Assembly: GCA_035764725.1 (NCBI GenBank) | Contig: DASTYT010000057.1 | Location: 1-64,000 of the forward strand | From: Candidatus Methylomirabilota bacterium | Lineage (GTDB): Bacteria > Methylomirabilota > Methylomirabilia > Rokubacteriales > CSP1-6 | Length of the DNA stretch: 64,000 bases | Direction of reading: 5' to 3' | Part shown: positions 33,093 through 45,843 of the stretch, in pieces | Numbering within the stretch: the first letter of the stretch is position 1 | Layout: each line of letters opens with the position of its first letter | The notes under the pieces: generated by a model | Seen by the model: only the letters and a program-made list of their open reading frames with translations | Database searches by the model: none | Told to the model about the DNA's origin: nothing | Position numbers and translations under genes: made by a program

Positions 33093-34219
33093 CCCGCCTC
33101 CGCCGCACGCCGTGGCCGCCCGGCCAGCTGCGCGACGATGGTGAGCACCCGCTCGGCCGCAGACTGCACGTCGCAGATGTCGGTCCAGACCGCGAGATCG
33201 GGCCTAAGCGACTCCTCGTAGGCCATCTCGATATCGGGCAGTCCCGTCGCACCGACGACGCGCCCCGTCTCGAACGTCAACCCCCAACGCGCCGCCCGCT
33301 CCCGCTCGAGGCAGATCTCGGCGGGACACAGCAACTGTATTTCGGCGAAGCATGGGATGAGATCGCGGGCGGCCTGTCGCCACGCGCGCCGGCCCGCGGT
33401 CGCGTCGACGATCACCGACACGCCCGCCTCGGTCAGGAGCTTCGCGGTGTAGGCCAGAGCCCGATGGATCAGATCCTGCTGTTCCCTGCTCGCGGCCCGG
33501 CCATCGAGCAGGAACTGCTGCAGCGAAGCGAGGTCGAGCAACCGTACCCGGGCGCCGCCCTCTCGGAGCACACCCACCACCCTCTGGGCGAGCGTGCTCT
33601 TTCCGCTTCCCGGGCGGCCGGTGATCCAGATCGCCCATCCCGGCTCGTCACTCGCTTCGACACGGACTCCCGCCGCGCTCGCCTGGGTGGCGAGCTGCTC
33701 GGCCAGCCGTATGACCTGCTCCACCGAGGTGGCCAGACTGTCGGCGGCCGTATCGATCAGGAGCTCCGGAGCCAGGGCGAGCTCGTACGGGACGTCCACC
33801 CCCGGCACGGTCGCCCCCGGTCGTCCCGACCTGGCGTAGATGTTTCGCGGCGCGTGGCCGGTCGTTCGCGTCCGCTCGCGCTCGCGGCAGATCTCGATCG
33901 GGCACGCCAGCTGTACCTCCGCGAACCAGGGGACCGACGCGCGCACCAGATCCCGCCAGACCCGCCGATGCGCGGTCGCGTCGATGAGCACGGGCTGGCC
34001 CACCTCGACCAGGAGGGCCGCCATGTAACCAAGGGCGCGGTAGACGAGGTCGCGCTCGGCGTCGGTGTAGCGGGGGGCAGGCGTGATGCTCGCGCGTACC
34101 TCGTCCAGCTCGAGCCACTTCACCCGGTGTCCTCGCGCCTGAAGCTCCGCGGTGACGGCGCGCGCGATGGCCGATTTGCCGCTCGCCGGCGGGCCGGTGA
34201 TCCAGATGGCCCAGCTCAC
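33089..34219 (-). CDS. Tandem duplicated APS-kinase-like P-loop kinase
   Basis: A 376-residue protein made of two similar kinase domains. Domain 1 (1-185) begins MSWAIWITGPPASGKSAIAR; domain 2 (195-365) begins WAIWITGRPGSGKSTLAQR. Both contain a VIVDATA/VLIDATA block, a FAEVQLACP/FAEIQLLCP block, and EICRERER/EICLERER. They resemble adenylylsulfate kinase, but no ATP sulfurylase gene is nearby, so the substrate may differ. Internal duplication of the same fold in one chain is unusual. 4-bp overlaps on both sides tie it to the phosphotransferase and regulator genes. Confidence 0.85.
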   Translation of the reverse strand: MSWAIWITGPPASGKSAIARAVTAELQARGHRVKWLELDEVRASITPAPRYTDAERDLVYRALGYMAALLVEVGQPVLIDATAHRRVWRDLVRASVPWFAEVQLACPIEICRERERTRTTGHAPRNIYARSGRPGATVPGVDVPYELALAPELLIDTAADSLATSVEQVIRLAEQLATQASAAGVRVEASDEPGWAIWITGRPGSGKSTLAQRVVGVLREGGARVRLLDLASLQQFLLDGRAASREQQDLIHRALAYTAKLLTEAGVSVIVDATAGRRAWRQAARDLIPCFAEIQLLCPAEICLERERAARWGLTFETGRVVGATGLPDIEMAYEESLRPDLAVWTDICDVQSAAERVLTIVAQLAGRPRRAAEAG

Positions 34220-35316
34220 GCGCGACCTCCGAGCAGCGCGGGTATATCGGCCGCTGCCACCGGCCCTCCTGCCATCAGGGTGCGGGCGAAGCCCAACAGT
34301 GCCTCGCGGACGCCCGGGGGAAGCGTCGGATACCAGCGCGGGTGCCCGATGACCAGCGCGCGAAAGGCGAGAAATGGTGGCATGACCTCGAGAAGCTCCT
34401 CGTCGCGGCTGTCATGCAGATAGGCGTCGAGAAAGAGCTTGAACAAGGTCAGGAACGGCTCGGCGGCCCCCTGCCCGCCCTCCCGAGCGGCCTTCCGGAG
34501 CCCGAAGAAGAGATAGTTGATGCCGAGCGCGCTCACGTCGTCCGCCGGCTCGCCCCACTCCCCGCGACTGCGATCGAGAGCGGAGAACTCGACGCCCGCG
34601 CGGAACAGGAGGTTCCATGGATGGAAGTCGCCGTGGACGCAGGAGAGGCGATGAGCGCGCCCACGCAGCCGCCACCGCCAGGAGATCGCGCCGTGCTCGA
34701 GGGCCTCGCACGCCTGCGGCGGCAGCGGCGGGTATGGATGCGGATAGCTATCGAGAATGCCCATCAAGCACTCGCCGTGTGCGACCAGCTCACGGATCCG
34801 GCGCTCGTAGAGCGTGGGCTCGTCGCGCTTGGTCGCGTGGGCTCGCGCGAGGAAGCAGCCCAGCTCCCGGGCGCGAGCCCGGTCGAGCTCGTGCAGGGGC
34901 TCGGCCAGGAGTCGCTCGAGATCCAGCCAGTAGAGCCGGCCCTCCGCCTTCTCCACGAGCTGGAAGAACTCGGTGGCATCGCCGGCGGAGACGAGCGCAC
35001 CCGATTTCCGGATGAAGCCGACGTCCAGGCTTCGCACGTGCGACGGGAAGCTGTTGTAGGCGGTGTGGGCGTAGAGGGCCTGCCAGGCGCGATCGGCCGG
35101 ATAGTCGTGGCCGAAGCCTTGCGCAACGCGCGTGCGCGCCGCCACCAGGCGACGCCGCGCGCCGCCCACGGCGCATTCGACCTCGAAGGGCACTCCGTAG
35201 CCGAAGCTCTTCGGATCCGTACCGACGCCCTCCCCTCCTCCGAGCGGTCGGAGTGCTAGCACCTCCACGGGAGCGCCGAAGAGGCCGCCTAGGTACGCTG
35301 CGAGTGCCGCGTGCAC
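34216..35316 (-). CDS. Aminoglycoside phosphotransferase-fold kinase (APH family)
   Basis: A 366-residue phosphotransferase. The catalytic motif is CVHGDFHPWNLLF, and the metal-binding DFG-like position is ALDRSRGEWGEP. The N-lobe ends near GLGHDYP-like FGHDYPADRAW. Such proteins phosphorylate small molecules or proteins; here the setting (usp genes upstream, kinase and regulator downstream) suggests a metabolic or signalling substrate rather than antibiotic resistance. It lies 12 bp after a usp gene. Confidence 0.8.
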   Translation of the reverse strand: MHAALAAYLGGLFGAPVEVLALRPLGGGEGVGTDPKSFGYGVPFEVECAVGGARRRLVAARTRVAQGFGHDYPADRAWQALYAHTAYNSFPSHVRSLDVGFIRKSGALVSAGDATEFFQLVEKAEGRLYWLDLERLLAEPLHELDRARARELGCFLARAHATKRDEPTLYERRIRELVAHGECLMGILDSYPHPYPPLPPQACEALEHGAISWRWRLRGRAHRLSCVHGDFHPWNLLFRAGVEFSALDRSRGEWGEPADDVSALGINYLFFGLRKAAREGGQGAAEPFLTLFKLFLDAYLHDSRDEELLEVMPPFLAFRALVIGHPRWYPTLPPGVREALLGFARTLMAGGPVAAADIPALLGGRA

Positions 35317-35328
35317 GAGCCTCTCCGC

Positions 35329-35781
35329 CTACTTCTTCCCTCGCACCGTGAGAACCGGACAGGGAGCAATGGCGAGGACTCTGCTCGCCACGCTACCCAG
35401 GAAGAACCGGGCGAAGCCGGTCCGCCCGTGCGTGCCGATCACGACCACATCGGCCTTCCGGGAGCGCGCGGCCTGCACGATGCGCTCGTGAGCGGCGCCG
35501 TCGAGCAGAAGCGTCCTGACCCGGACTCCGGAGCGCTTGGCCTGATCTACGAGCTTCCGCAGGTGCTTCTGCGCGGTGGCACGGGCCGCGGCTTCCATAT
35601 CCTCGTACAGCTTTGGCGGTATGTAGCCGTCGGGCATCATCGTGGCTACGACAGGAGCGAGGACGTGCACGAGAAGGAGCTGGGCGCGGTTGTCCTTCGC
35701 CATTTCCACCGCGCGCTTGAACGCAGCGGTCGAGGCTCGCGAGAAGTCGGTGGGATGCACGATGGTGCGGATCCGCCTCAT
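35329..35781 (-). CDS. Universal stress protein (UspA family)
   Basis: A 150-residue single-domain Usp with Rossmann-like fold. The ATP-binding loop GTHGRTGFARFFLGSVA fits G-2X-G-9X-GS, so nucleotide binding is likely. N-terminus IRTIVHPTDFSRAS. Start overlaps the upstream usp stop by 4 bp. Confidence 0.93.
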   Translation of the reverse strand: MRRIRTIVHPTDFSRASTAAFKRAVEMAKDNRAQLLLVHVLAPVVATMMPDGYIPPKLYEDMEAAARATAQKHLRKLVDQAKRSGVRVRTLLLDGAAHERIVQAARSRKADVVVIGTHGRTGFARFFLGSVASRVLAIAPCPVLTVRGKK

Positions 35782-36257
35782 CGCAGCACCTCCTTGGGCG
35801 GCATGGTGGCCGTGGGCAGCTCGACGCGCGCTTCGGACGGACGCCGCAGGAAGATGGGGGTCGCACTGCCGCGCAAGACGGACTCGGCCACGCTGCCGAA
35901 GATGAGGCGGCCGATGCCACTGCGGCCGTGCGTGCTCATGACGATCAGGTCCGCCTTGTAGTAGCCGACCGCTTCGATAATGGAGGCCGCGGGCGACCCG
36001 TACCAGACGTGGGTCTCGACGTTGCGGAACCCGCGCCCGTCGAGCTTCGCCTTGAGGCCCGCCAGGTACTTCTCGGCGTCGGCGACGGCCTCGACCTCAG
36101 CCAGGATCGGATCGCTTCCGGGCAGCATGCGGGCCTCGGCGGCGCGCATCAGCATGACGACGGCTCCATCGCGGGCGGCGAGGTCGAAGGCGTCGGCCAG
36201 CGCCGCCTCCGCCAGCTCCGAGCCGTCCAGCGGAACCAGGATCCTGTTGGTTTTCAT
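35778..36257 (-). CDS. Universal stress protein (UspA family)
   Basis: A 159-residue Usp: RILVPLDGSELAEAAL at the start and STHGRSGIGRLIFGSVAE at the nucleotide loop, where the first Gly of the motif is Ser. GGGAGG lies seven bases before the ATG at 36257. A perfect sigma-54 promoter 26 bp upstream drives this gene and probably the following usp, APH, tandem kinase, regulator and 29-aa genes. Confidence 0.93.
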   Translation of the reverse strand: MKTNRILVPLDGSELAEAALADAFDLAARDGAVVMLMRAAEARMLPGSDPILAEVEAVADAEKYLAGLKAKLDGRGFRNVETHVWYGSPAASIIEAVGYYKADLIVMSTHGRSGIGRLIFGSVAESVLRGSATPIFLRRPSEARVELPTATMPPKEVLR

Positions 36258-36282
36258 GGCGTCCTCCCTGGAGAGCCCATGC

Positions 36283-36298
36283 TGCAACAGCGGTGCCA
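36283..36298 (-). promoter_or_regulatory. Sigma-54 promoter for the usp operon
   Basis: Minus strand TGGCACCGCTGTTGCA, a full consensus match with exact spacing. The predicted start is near 36272, giving a 15-base leader that carries GGGAGG before the usp ATG. It faces away from, and lies next to, the sigma-54 activator gene. Confidence 0.78.
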
Positions 36299-36378
36299 CG
36301 GTGGAATTTCCGGTAAAACAGCCACTTCGGGAAACCGCGGGCGGAACGGCGCGGGGAGGTCGCTCCTCGGTGGGTCAC

Positions 36379-36397
36379 CGCCGCCACGGTGGTGGCG
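36379..36397. promoter_or_regulatory. Inverted repeat upstream of the usp promoter
   Basis: CGCCGCCAC-g-GTGGTGGCG, nine pairs with one mismatch, about 80 bp upstream of the -24 box and just behind the activator gene. It could be an activator site or the 3' hairpin of the activator transcript. Confidence 0.35.
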
Positions 36398-36412
36398 ATG
36401 ATGAGAGCGAGC

Positions 36413-37822
<1,410 letters not shown>

Positions 37823-37935
37823 GGGCGCGGCACGATAATGGCGGACATTGGCCTCTAGATCAACGGGGACCGGAACGGCGGGCGGCCCTCCGGGGCTTGA
37901 AGGCCACGCCATCTTGATCGACAATCCCACTCGCC

Positions 37936-40065
37936 ATGCCATCTTGGGTCTCCCGCAACCGGATGGGCCTCGCGTTCTCCCTTGCCGCCGGGCTCCTCCT
38001 GGGGATTGGCGTCATCGCCTTCAGCGCCGGGCGACTGCTGGTCGAGTACGAAGGCGTTCAACACACCACCCAGATCCTCACCGAGCTGGACGCCGTCCTG
38101 TCCGGAGTCACCGACGCGGAGACCGGCCAGCGAGGATTCATCATCACGGGGAACGAGCAATACCTCGCGCCGTACCTCGCTGCGACCGGAGCCACCGAGG
38201 CGCACCTCGAGGCCTTGAACGCATTGACCAGTGATAACTTCCGGCGCCGGCAGCTCCTCGACTCTCTGACGCCCCTGATCGCCGACAAGTTTCAGGAGCT
38301 TCGCGAAACAATACAGCTCCGGCGAGAGGGCAGCGCGGATGCCGCGATCCAGCGAATCCAGACGGGGCGGGGACTCCGCCTCATGCGGGAGATTCGCTCG
38401 ACGGTGACTGTCATGAAAAGCCAGGATCGCGAGCTCCTCATCGCGCAGTCGCGACGCCACGCGGAACAGGCGCGGCAGATCTTTCTCGCGCTGGCGACGC
38501 TGACCCTGATCACGCTTCTGGTCCTCGGGGCCCTGATCGTCGAGACTCGGCGCCGAGCCCGCGAGATGCGATCGACACGGGATGCCCTGCAAACCCAGGT
38601 CGTCGAGCACGAGCAGACGAGGTCCCTTCTCGCCTCCCTGGTCCGCTCCTCCGAGGACGCAGTCATAGGAATCGGGCTCGACGGGCGCGTCATCAGCTGG
38701 AATCCGGCTGCCGAGCGGATGTTCGGCCCCGCCGAGCGGGACATGGCGGGCCGGCCGATCGACGCCTTTCTCGACGGGATCGGCGCGGACGTCGTCTCGG
38801 CGTTGGCCCGAGTACAGTCCGAGCGCAGGCCAGAGCAGCTCCAGGTCGATCATCGCGGTCCCGCCGGGCGGCGAGCCCGCCTCCTCCTCACCGTCTCCCC
38901 GATCCGTGAAATGGATCAGGCTGTCGTCGGCACCTCCATTGTCGGACACGACATCACCGCCCGCACCCAGATGGAGGCGGCACTCCGGCGAACCGAGGGC
39001 ACCTCTCGCGCATTTTTCGAAGCCGCCTCCGAGAGCATCGTGGTCGCCGACGCGGGCGGCCACATCGTCCTGGTGAACGCCAAGACCGAGGAGATGTTCG
39101 GCTATGTGCGCCAGGAGCTCATCGGTCAGCCCATCGAGCTGCTGGTCCCCCATCGACACCGGGCAAGCCATGTCGCTCACCGGGAGGCCTACATGCGAGC
39201 CCCCCGCGCGCGCGCGATGGGGCGGGGTCTCGACCTCTCCGGCGTCAAGAAGAACGGCGTCGAGTTTCCGGTGGAGGTCAGCCTCAGCTACGTGACGATC
39301 GACGAGGGGACCCTTGCCATCGCCTTCGTGACCGATATCAGCGAGCGCCAGGCGTACCAGCGCGCCGCCCGACAGTCCGACAAGCTGGCCGCCCTCGGCA
39401 CGCTCTCCGCCGGCGTCGCCCACGAGATCAACAACCCGATCGGCATCATCATCTCGCGGGTCGAGGTCATGATGCTGGAGGCGGCCGACGACGCCCTCGC
39501 GCCCGAGATGCGCAAGGACCTCGAGGTCATCCTCCGCCAAGCGCGGCGAGTCGCGACGATCACGCAAGGCTTGCTCTCGTTCGCGCGTCAGTCCACGGGC
39601 AGCCACGGGCCGGTCGCGCTGAATCAGGTCGTGGAAGACATCGTGCAGCTCGCTCAGAAGGACATGAGTCGATCGCGCGTGACGGTATCGACGGCGCTCA
39701 ACGCGGATCTTCCCGCGATCATCGCTGATGCCAACGCGATCGGACAGGTACTTCTGAATCTACTCACCAACGCCCGCAACGCGATGCCGGACGGCGGCTC
39801 GATCACCATCGAGACGGCTCTCGTCCAAGAGGGGCGGTCCATCCGCGTGGCCGTACGAGATACCGGTTCCGGGATCCCCCCGGAGGTCCAGCCGAGGATC
39901 TTCGACCCATTCTTCACGACGAGAGCGGACGGTACCGGTCTCGGTCTGGCGATCAGTCACGGGATCATGGCGGACCATCGGGGCACCATCGAAGTGAGCT
40001 CCGAGCCGGGCAAGGGCACGCTGTTCACCCTGACGTTCCCGGTCGATGCGCCGGTCGGAAGCTAA
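37936..40065 (+). CDS. CHASE3-PAS-PAS hybrid-free sensor histidine kinase
   Basis: A 709-residue membrane sensor. TM1 about 12-32; periplasmic CHASE3 domain about 38-165 with the marker [18 protein letters not shown]2 about 178-198; PAS domains about 225-335 and 350-460. HisKA box GVAHEINNP with His496, then N-box [16 protein letters not shown]1 DTGSGIPP and G2 GTGLGLAIS. NtrB-like kinases of this type feed NtrC-type regulators; the divergent neighbour is exactly that. Signal unknown. The 113-bp divergent gap contains a repeated GCCATCTTG and no clear promoter. Confidence 0.93.
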   Translation: MPSWVSRNRMGLAFSLAAGLLLGIGVIAFSAGRLLVEYEGVQHTTQILTELDAVLSGVTDAETGQRGFIITGNEQYLAPYLAATGATEAHLEALNALTSDNFRRRQLLDSLTPLIADKFQELRETIQLRREGSADAAIQRIQTGRGLRLMREIRSTVTVMKSQDRELLIAQSRRHAEQARQIFLALATLTLITLLVLGALIVETRRRAREMRSTRDALQTQVVEHEQTRSLLASLVRSSEDAVIGIGLDGRVISWNPAAERMFGPAERDMAGRPIDAFLDGIGADVVSALARVQSERRPEQLQVDHRGPAGRRARLLLTVSPIREMDQAVVGTSIVGHDITARTQMEAALRRTEGTSRAFFEAASESIVVADAGGHIVLVNAKTEEMFGYVRQELIGQPIELLVPHRHRASHVAHREAYMRAPRARAMGRGLDLSGVKKNGVEFPVEVSLSYVTIDEGTLAIAFVTDISERQAYQRAARQSDKLAALGTLSAGVAHEINNPIGIIISRVEVMMLEAADDALAPEMRKDLEVILRQARRVATITQGLLSFARQSTGSHGPVALNQVVEDIVQLAQKDMSRSRVTVSTALNADLPAIIADANAIGQVLLNLLTNARNAMPDGGSITIETALVQEGRSIRVAVRDTGSGIPPEVQPRIFDPFFTTRADGTGLGLAISHGIMADHRGTIEVSSEPGKGTLFTLTFPVDAPVGS

Positions 40066-40069
40066 CCAC

Positions 40070-40104
40070 CTCACCGGCGGCGTGGGCAACCCGCCGCCGG
40101 TGAG
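40070..40104. terminator. Strong hairpin between convergent genes
   Basis: CTCACCGGCGGC pairs perfectly with GCCGCCGGTGAG around a short loop, followed by ATTT on the plus strand. Between the 3' ends of the kinase and peroxiredoxin genes it probably ends both transcripts. Confidence 0.7.
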
Positions 40105-40121
40105 ATTTCGCGTCCCCGGCC

Positions 40122-40781
40122 CTACTTCGGCTGGGGCACGATGCGGATGTACGGCTTGGGGGACTTCCACCCACTGGGGTACGTCTTCTTGGCCTCCTCG
40201 TCCGACACCGCGGGGACGATGATGACATCCCCACCCTGCTTCCAGTTCACCGGCGTGGCCACCTTGTGCTTGGCGGTGAGCTGGCAGGAGTCGAGAAGGC
40301 GCAGCACCTCATCGAAGTTCCGCCCCGTGCTCATGGGATACGTGAGCATGGCCTTGACCTTCTTGTCGGGGCCGATCACGAACACCGAGCGCACGGTGGC
40401 GTTGTCGGCCGGCGTGCGCCCCTGGGCGGTGTTGCCGGCATTCTCCGGCAGCATGTCGTAGGCCTTGGCAACCTTCAGCTCCGGGTCGCCGATCAGCGGA
40501 TAGGTGACGGCGTGACCCTGGACTTCCTGGATGTCCTTGGACCACTTCTCGTGATCGGTCACGGGATCCACGCTGACCCCGATGATCTTGGTGCCGCGCT
40601 TGTCAAACTCGGGCTTGAGCCCCGCCATGTAGCCGAGCTCGGTGGTGCAGACCGGCGTGAAGTCCTTGGGATGCGAGAAGAGAATGGCCCAGCCATTGCC
40701 GATCCACTCGTGGAAGTCGATCTTGCCCTGGGTGGTGTCGGCAGTGAAATTGGGGGCTTCGCTGTTGATGCGCAACGTCAT
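40122..40781 (-). CDS. 1-Cys peroxiredoxin (Prx6 type)
   Basis: A 219-residue peroxidase. The peroxidatic cysteine lies in FTPVCTTELG, after the HPKDF block. The long C-terminal domain (NWKQGGDVIIVPAVSDEEAKKTYP) is that of the Prx6 subfamily. It reduces hydrogen and alkyl peroxides. GGAGG lies seven bases before the ATG at 40781. No sigma-54 site is seen upstream; 40782-40936 holds no gene. Confidence 0.93.
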   Translation of the reverse strand: MTLRINSEAPNFTADTTQGKIDFHEWIGNGWAILFSHPKDFTPVCTTELGYMAGLKPEFDKRGTKIIGVSVDPVTDHEKWSKDIQEVQGHAVTYPLIGDPELKVAKAYDMLPENAGNTAQGRTPADNATVRSVFVIGPDKKVKAMLTYPMSTGRNFDEVLRLLDSCQLTAKHKVATPVNWKQGGDVIIVPAVSDEEAKKTYPSGWKSPKPYIRIVPQPK

Positions 40782-40936
40782 GAGAGCACCTCCGCCTATG
40801 GGGATCCAGCCTGGGATCAGATCCGGAGACTGACGTCCGTTCCAGTAACGGCGTCCACCGAAGTGAGGATTCACCCAAAGGGGCGCGTCGTCAAGGGGGG
40901 TCGGCGCGGTCAAGCCGCGCCCGCCGCGCGGGCCCG

Positions 40937-42024
<1,088 letters not shown>

Positions 42025-42028
<4 letters not shown>

Positions 42029-43740
42029 TCGCCTCCGGCCTGGACGGCGCGGCGGGCCACCGCGAACATGATCGCCAGGGCGAAGGCCACCGCGAGCGTC
42101 TGCAGAAGCGCCATGGCCGCCGCGAGCTCCGTGCTCGTCGAGAACCACGACTCGACGATCGCGGGCGTGATGACCTTGGACTTGGGCCCCATGAGCAAGA
42201 TCGACGCCCCCAGCTCACGGACACTGGCGATGAACAGCAGGAGCCATGCCGCCACCAGCCCGGGCTTGAGCAGCGGTATGGTGACCGTGCGCAGGCGATA
42301 GCCCCAGGTCGCGCCGCACATCTGGGCGCATTCCTCCAGCGAGCGGTCGATCTGGAGGATGACGCCCGAGATCGTTCGCAGCCCCAGGGGCAGGAACACG
42401 GTCAGGTAGGCAATCAGGAGGAGCCACAGCGTGCCGTAGATGGGAAGCGGGAACACCAGCCACGCCCACATCATCCCGAAGGCGAAGACGAGACGCGGCA
42501 CCGCCTGGGGAAACATGAGCAGGTATTCGATGACCCCAGCGCCGGGCAGCCGTGAGCGGTAGATCAGCCACGAGAGAAAGCCCATCAGGGGAATGCCGAT
42601 GCTCGCGGTCGCGAAGCCCAGCAGCAGGCTGTTCCACAGCGCCGAGCGCACCGCGTCCAGCGAGAGCGCGGTGGCGTAGTTGGTCAGCGTGAGGTTGCGG
42701 AGCCCGGGCGCCGCCGCGGTCAGGTGCTGGAACGAGGCGTACAGGATAGTGAGCACGGGCAGGATCACCGCCACCGCCAGATAGGCGACGCAGATGGCGA
42801 GGAACGGCCAGCGCAGCGAGCCCACGTCCATGACGCGCGGCCGGAACGCCTTGCCGGTGATCGTCACGTAGCTGCCCGCGCTGATGATGCGACGGTAGAT
42901 CCACACCATCCCGAACATCACGACGAACAGCGACACACCCATGGCCGCGGCGGTGGGGAAACGCGGCGGGTACTGCGACACCATCTGATACATGGCGGTG
43001 GTCACGACGTAGAAGCGGGCAGGGAGCCCCAGCACCAGCGCGGCCGAGAACGACCCCAGCATCTCGGCGAAGACGTACACCGCGGCCCCGAGCACGCCGG
43101 GCAGGACGAGCGGCAGCGTGATGCGCAGCATCGTGCGCGTGCGGCCGGCGCCGAGGACCTGAGAAGCTTCCTCCATCGAAGGGTCCATCGACTTCATCAC
43201 GGCGCCAATCATGACGAAGGCCACTGAGCCCTCGAACAGAGCCATCACCCAGGCGATGCCCCACCACGTGTTGATGTCGATCAGGTGACCCTCGCCGCCC
43301 AGCCCGCGCCAGAGCTGATTGACGAAGCCGCTGTTGGGCGAGGCGATGATTGCCCACGCCAGGGCGCCCATCAGCGGGGTCACGTAGTACGGCATCGCCA
43401 TGAGCTGCTCCAGGGCGGCGCGACCCGGGACGTTCGTGCGCGAGAGAATCCAACCCATCACGAATCCGACCACCACGGCGAGCACGGTGGCCACCGCGGC
43501 GACCTGCAGGGTGTTGCCGAGGATGTGAGCGTAGCGGCCGAGCCCGGTGAAGTTGTCGAGGCCGTACGCCTCGGGCGGCCGGGCCTGAGGGTCGCCGACG
43601 CTCAGCGAGGCCTGGATGAGGTACGCGATCGGGTAGAGGACGAGGATCGCCGCGCCGCCCCCGACCAGCAGGCTGACGAACCGCGGGCCCGGCCACCAGG
43701 ACCGGGCCCGCGCAATTCCTTCCGAGGGCGTGGTCCTCAC
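42025..43740 (-). CDS. ABC importer permease, two fused membrane domains (FbpB/ThiP type)
   Basis: A 571-residue protein with about twelve helices and two copies of the coupling motif, near [23 protein letters not shown] and [23 protein letters not shown]. Fused permeases of this form serve Fe3+ or thiamine uptake. GTG at 43740 overlaps the binding-protein stop by 4 bp. Confidence 0.9.
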
Positions 43741-44828
43741 AACCCCATGATCGAGTTCCACTCCTTCACGAACAGAGGGTGGCTCGCCACGTAGTCGCTC
43801 CAGTCGGTCGGGAAGAGCAGCTTGAAGTCCGCCAGCCGCTTGCCGGTGGGCATCGGTCCGGCGTCGTTGCGGACCGAGCCGTAGAGCAGAATCTTCTGAT
43901 TCTGATAGATCGCCTGGCCGCGCTTGGACAGAGCCCAGTCGACGAAGAGCTTGGCCGCTTCGGGATGGGGCGCCTTGTTGACGACGCCGATGTAGATCGC
44001 AATGGCCGGCATCCCCTCGGGCGGCGCAACGAACTCGATCTCTGCGCCTTTCTCCTGGTAGAGCGTGTAGCCCGCGTACTCGGCCAGCGCGCACATCCGG
44101 TCGTCGCCCTTGGCCAGCCGATCGAAGAGCTGCGCGCGTGCGTCGAAGCCCTTGGGGCGCTGCTTGGCGAACTCCTGCCAGAAGTCGTTGCCGTACATCT
44201 TGCGCAGGATGTACCACTGCGAGTGCTGCATGCCCGAGGTGGCGAGCTTGACGCTGACGCCGTCCCGGTACGCGGGGTTGTTGATGTCCTTCCACGTCTT
44301 CGGCGCCCCCTCGGGCTTGAGCTTGGTCTTGTTGTAGGCGATGCCGGCGAAGCCCACGCCGGGCACGCCGAAGTAGCCGGGCGGAGTCGACAGGTACTCC
44401 GGCTTGTACGCCGCGTACTCCGGCGACTGGTACTGCTCCCAGCCGCCTTTCTTCTGGAAGTCGATTGCCGGCGAGATGTCGGAGAGCTGGAGCACGTCGA
44501 CGCCGAAGCGCCCGGCCGACCGTTCGGCGGTGACCTTCGCGTAGAGCGCGCCGGTCTGGAGCCGTACGTAGCTGGTCTTGATCTTGGGGAAGTCCTTCTT
44601 GAACGCGTCGAGGAGGACGGCGATCCCCGGCTCGCTGTCGTGGCCGTAGTAGACGACCTCACCCTCCGCTTCGGCCTTGGCGATGTCGGCGTTGGTCGAA
44701 AAGTCGAGCACCTTGGTGGCGGCGTCGGCGCGCGTCGCGCGGGCGACGAGGGGCGTGGCCACGACGGCCAGCGCTCCTGTCTTCAAGAAGCGGCGTCGGG
44801 TGACGGCGGTGTGGGCGCGCTCAGTCAT
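43737..44828 (-). CDS. ABC solute-binding protein, iron(III)-type, Tat signal
   Basis: A 363-residue periplasmic protein with twin-arginine leader VTRRRFLKTGALAVVATPLVARA. The mature part opens with a VVYYGHDSEPGIAVLLDAFKK block typical of family 1/6 binding proteins (FbpA, ThiB and phosphonate-like). Substrate is probably ferric iron or a small organic ion. First gene of the importer. Upstream 44829-44949 carries no gene. Confidence 0.88.
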   Translation of the reverse strand: MTERAHTAVTRRRFLKTGALAVVATPLVARATRADAATKVLDFSTNADIAKAEAEGEVVYYGHDSEPGIAVLLDAFKKDFPKIKTSYVRLQTGALYAKVTAERSAGRFGVDVLQLSDISPAIDFQKKGGWEQYQSPEYAAYKPEYLSTPPGYFGVPGVGFAGIAYNKTKLKPEGAPKTWKDINNPAYRDGVSVKLATSGMQHSQWYILRKMYGNDFWQEFAKQRPKGFDARAQLFDRLAKGDDRMCALAEYAGYTLYQEKGAEIEFVAPPEGMPAIAIYIGVVNKAPHPEAAKLFVDWALSKRGQAIYQNQKILLYGSVRNDAGPMPTGKRLADFKLLFPTDWSDYVASHPLFVKEWNSIMGL

Positions 44829-44949
44829 GCGGAGCTCTCCTGTTCGTCGGGAATGGCGGACGGGGTGGCTCGCCCGCGTAGCATACGCAACAGTAACACG
44901 CGCCGGCGGCGTCGCCCCGCGATCGGTTCTCCCGAAGCTTCGAGACTCT

Positions 44950-45843
44950 TCAGTTGCCGCGCAGGCGCGGGTCGAGCGTGTCGCGGAGGGCGTCGCCGAG
45001 GAGGTTGGTGCCGAAAACGGCGAGGCTGATGGCGAGCCCGGGGTAGATCACGAGCCACGGCGCCTTGCGCGCGTACTCCGCCGCCGCGATCGACAGCATG
45101 CGCCCCCAGGAGGGATACGGCTCGGGGATACCGAGGCCGAGGAAGGACAGCGCCGCCTCGGCGAGGATGGCGCCCCCGAGCTGGGCGGTGACCAGCACCA
45201 CGAACGGCCCGAACGTGTTGGGCAGCACGTGGCGCAGGGCGATGCGCGCGTGCCGCGCGCCGAGCGCGCGGGCGGACTCGATGTAGACGAACTCACGGAT
45301 CGCGAGCACGCTCGCCCGCACCACCCGGGCCGCGCGCGGGGCGATCACCACCGAGATCGCGATGATCGTGTTGGTAAGGGAGGGCCCCAGCGCCGCCGCC
45401 ATCACGAGGGCGAGCACCAGGATGGGCAGCGCCTGCATGATGTCCATGAGCCGCTGCGCGACGAGGTCAGTCTTCCCGCCCACGTAGCCGGAGACGAGCC
45501 CCACCAGGCCGCCCGTCACCGCGCCCAGCAGCGTGGAGGCGATGCCCACGAGGAGCGAGATGCGCGAGCCGTAGATCAGCCGGCTCCAGAGGTCGCGGCC
45601 GAGATTATCGGTGCCGAGCCAGAACTCGCTACCCGGCGCCACCAGCACCCGCGAGGACGTCCGGATGGGGTTGTGGGTGGCGAGCGCGTCCGCGAAGATC
45701 GCGGCGAGGATGAGGAGAATTGCGAGCACGGCGCCCGCCGCCCCCAGCGGGTTCTTCCGGATGAAGAGCCCGAGGGCGCGCCCCCATCCCCGCGCCTCGG
45801 GGAGCGTGTCGTGCAGGGGGACGTCGAGGGTGCGGATCGCCAT
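44950..45843 (-). CDS. Peptide/nickel ABC permease, DppC type
   Basis: A 297-residue inner-membrane subunit with six helices and N-terminal OppC-like extension; HPLGTD-like block FWLGTDNLGRDLWSRLIYGSRISL and EAA motif ARALGARHARIALRHVLPN. TGATG links it to dppB (one-base overlap). No DppD/DppF ATPase follows; the next gene on this strand belongs to another importer. Confidence 0.92.
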   Translation of the reverse strand: MAIRTLDVPLHDTLPEARGWGRALGLFIRKNPLGAAGAVLAILLILAAIFADALATHNPIRTSSRVLVAPGSEFWLGTDNLGRDLWSRLIYGSRISLLVGIASTLLGAVTGGLVGLVSGYVGGKTDLVAQRLMDIMQALPILVLALVMAAALGPSLTNTIIAISVVIAPRAARVVRASVLAIREFVYIESARALGARHARIALRHVLPNTFGPFVVLVTAQLGGAILAEAALSFLGLGIPEPYPSWGRMLSIAAAEYARKAPWLVIYPGLAISLAVFGTNLLGDALRDTLDPRLRGN

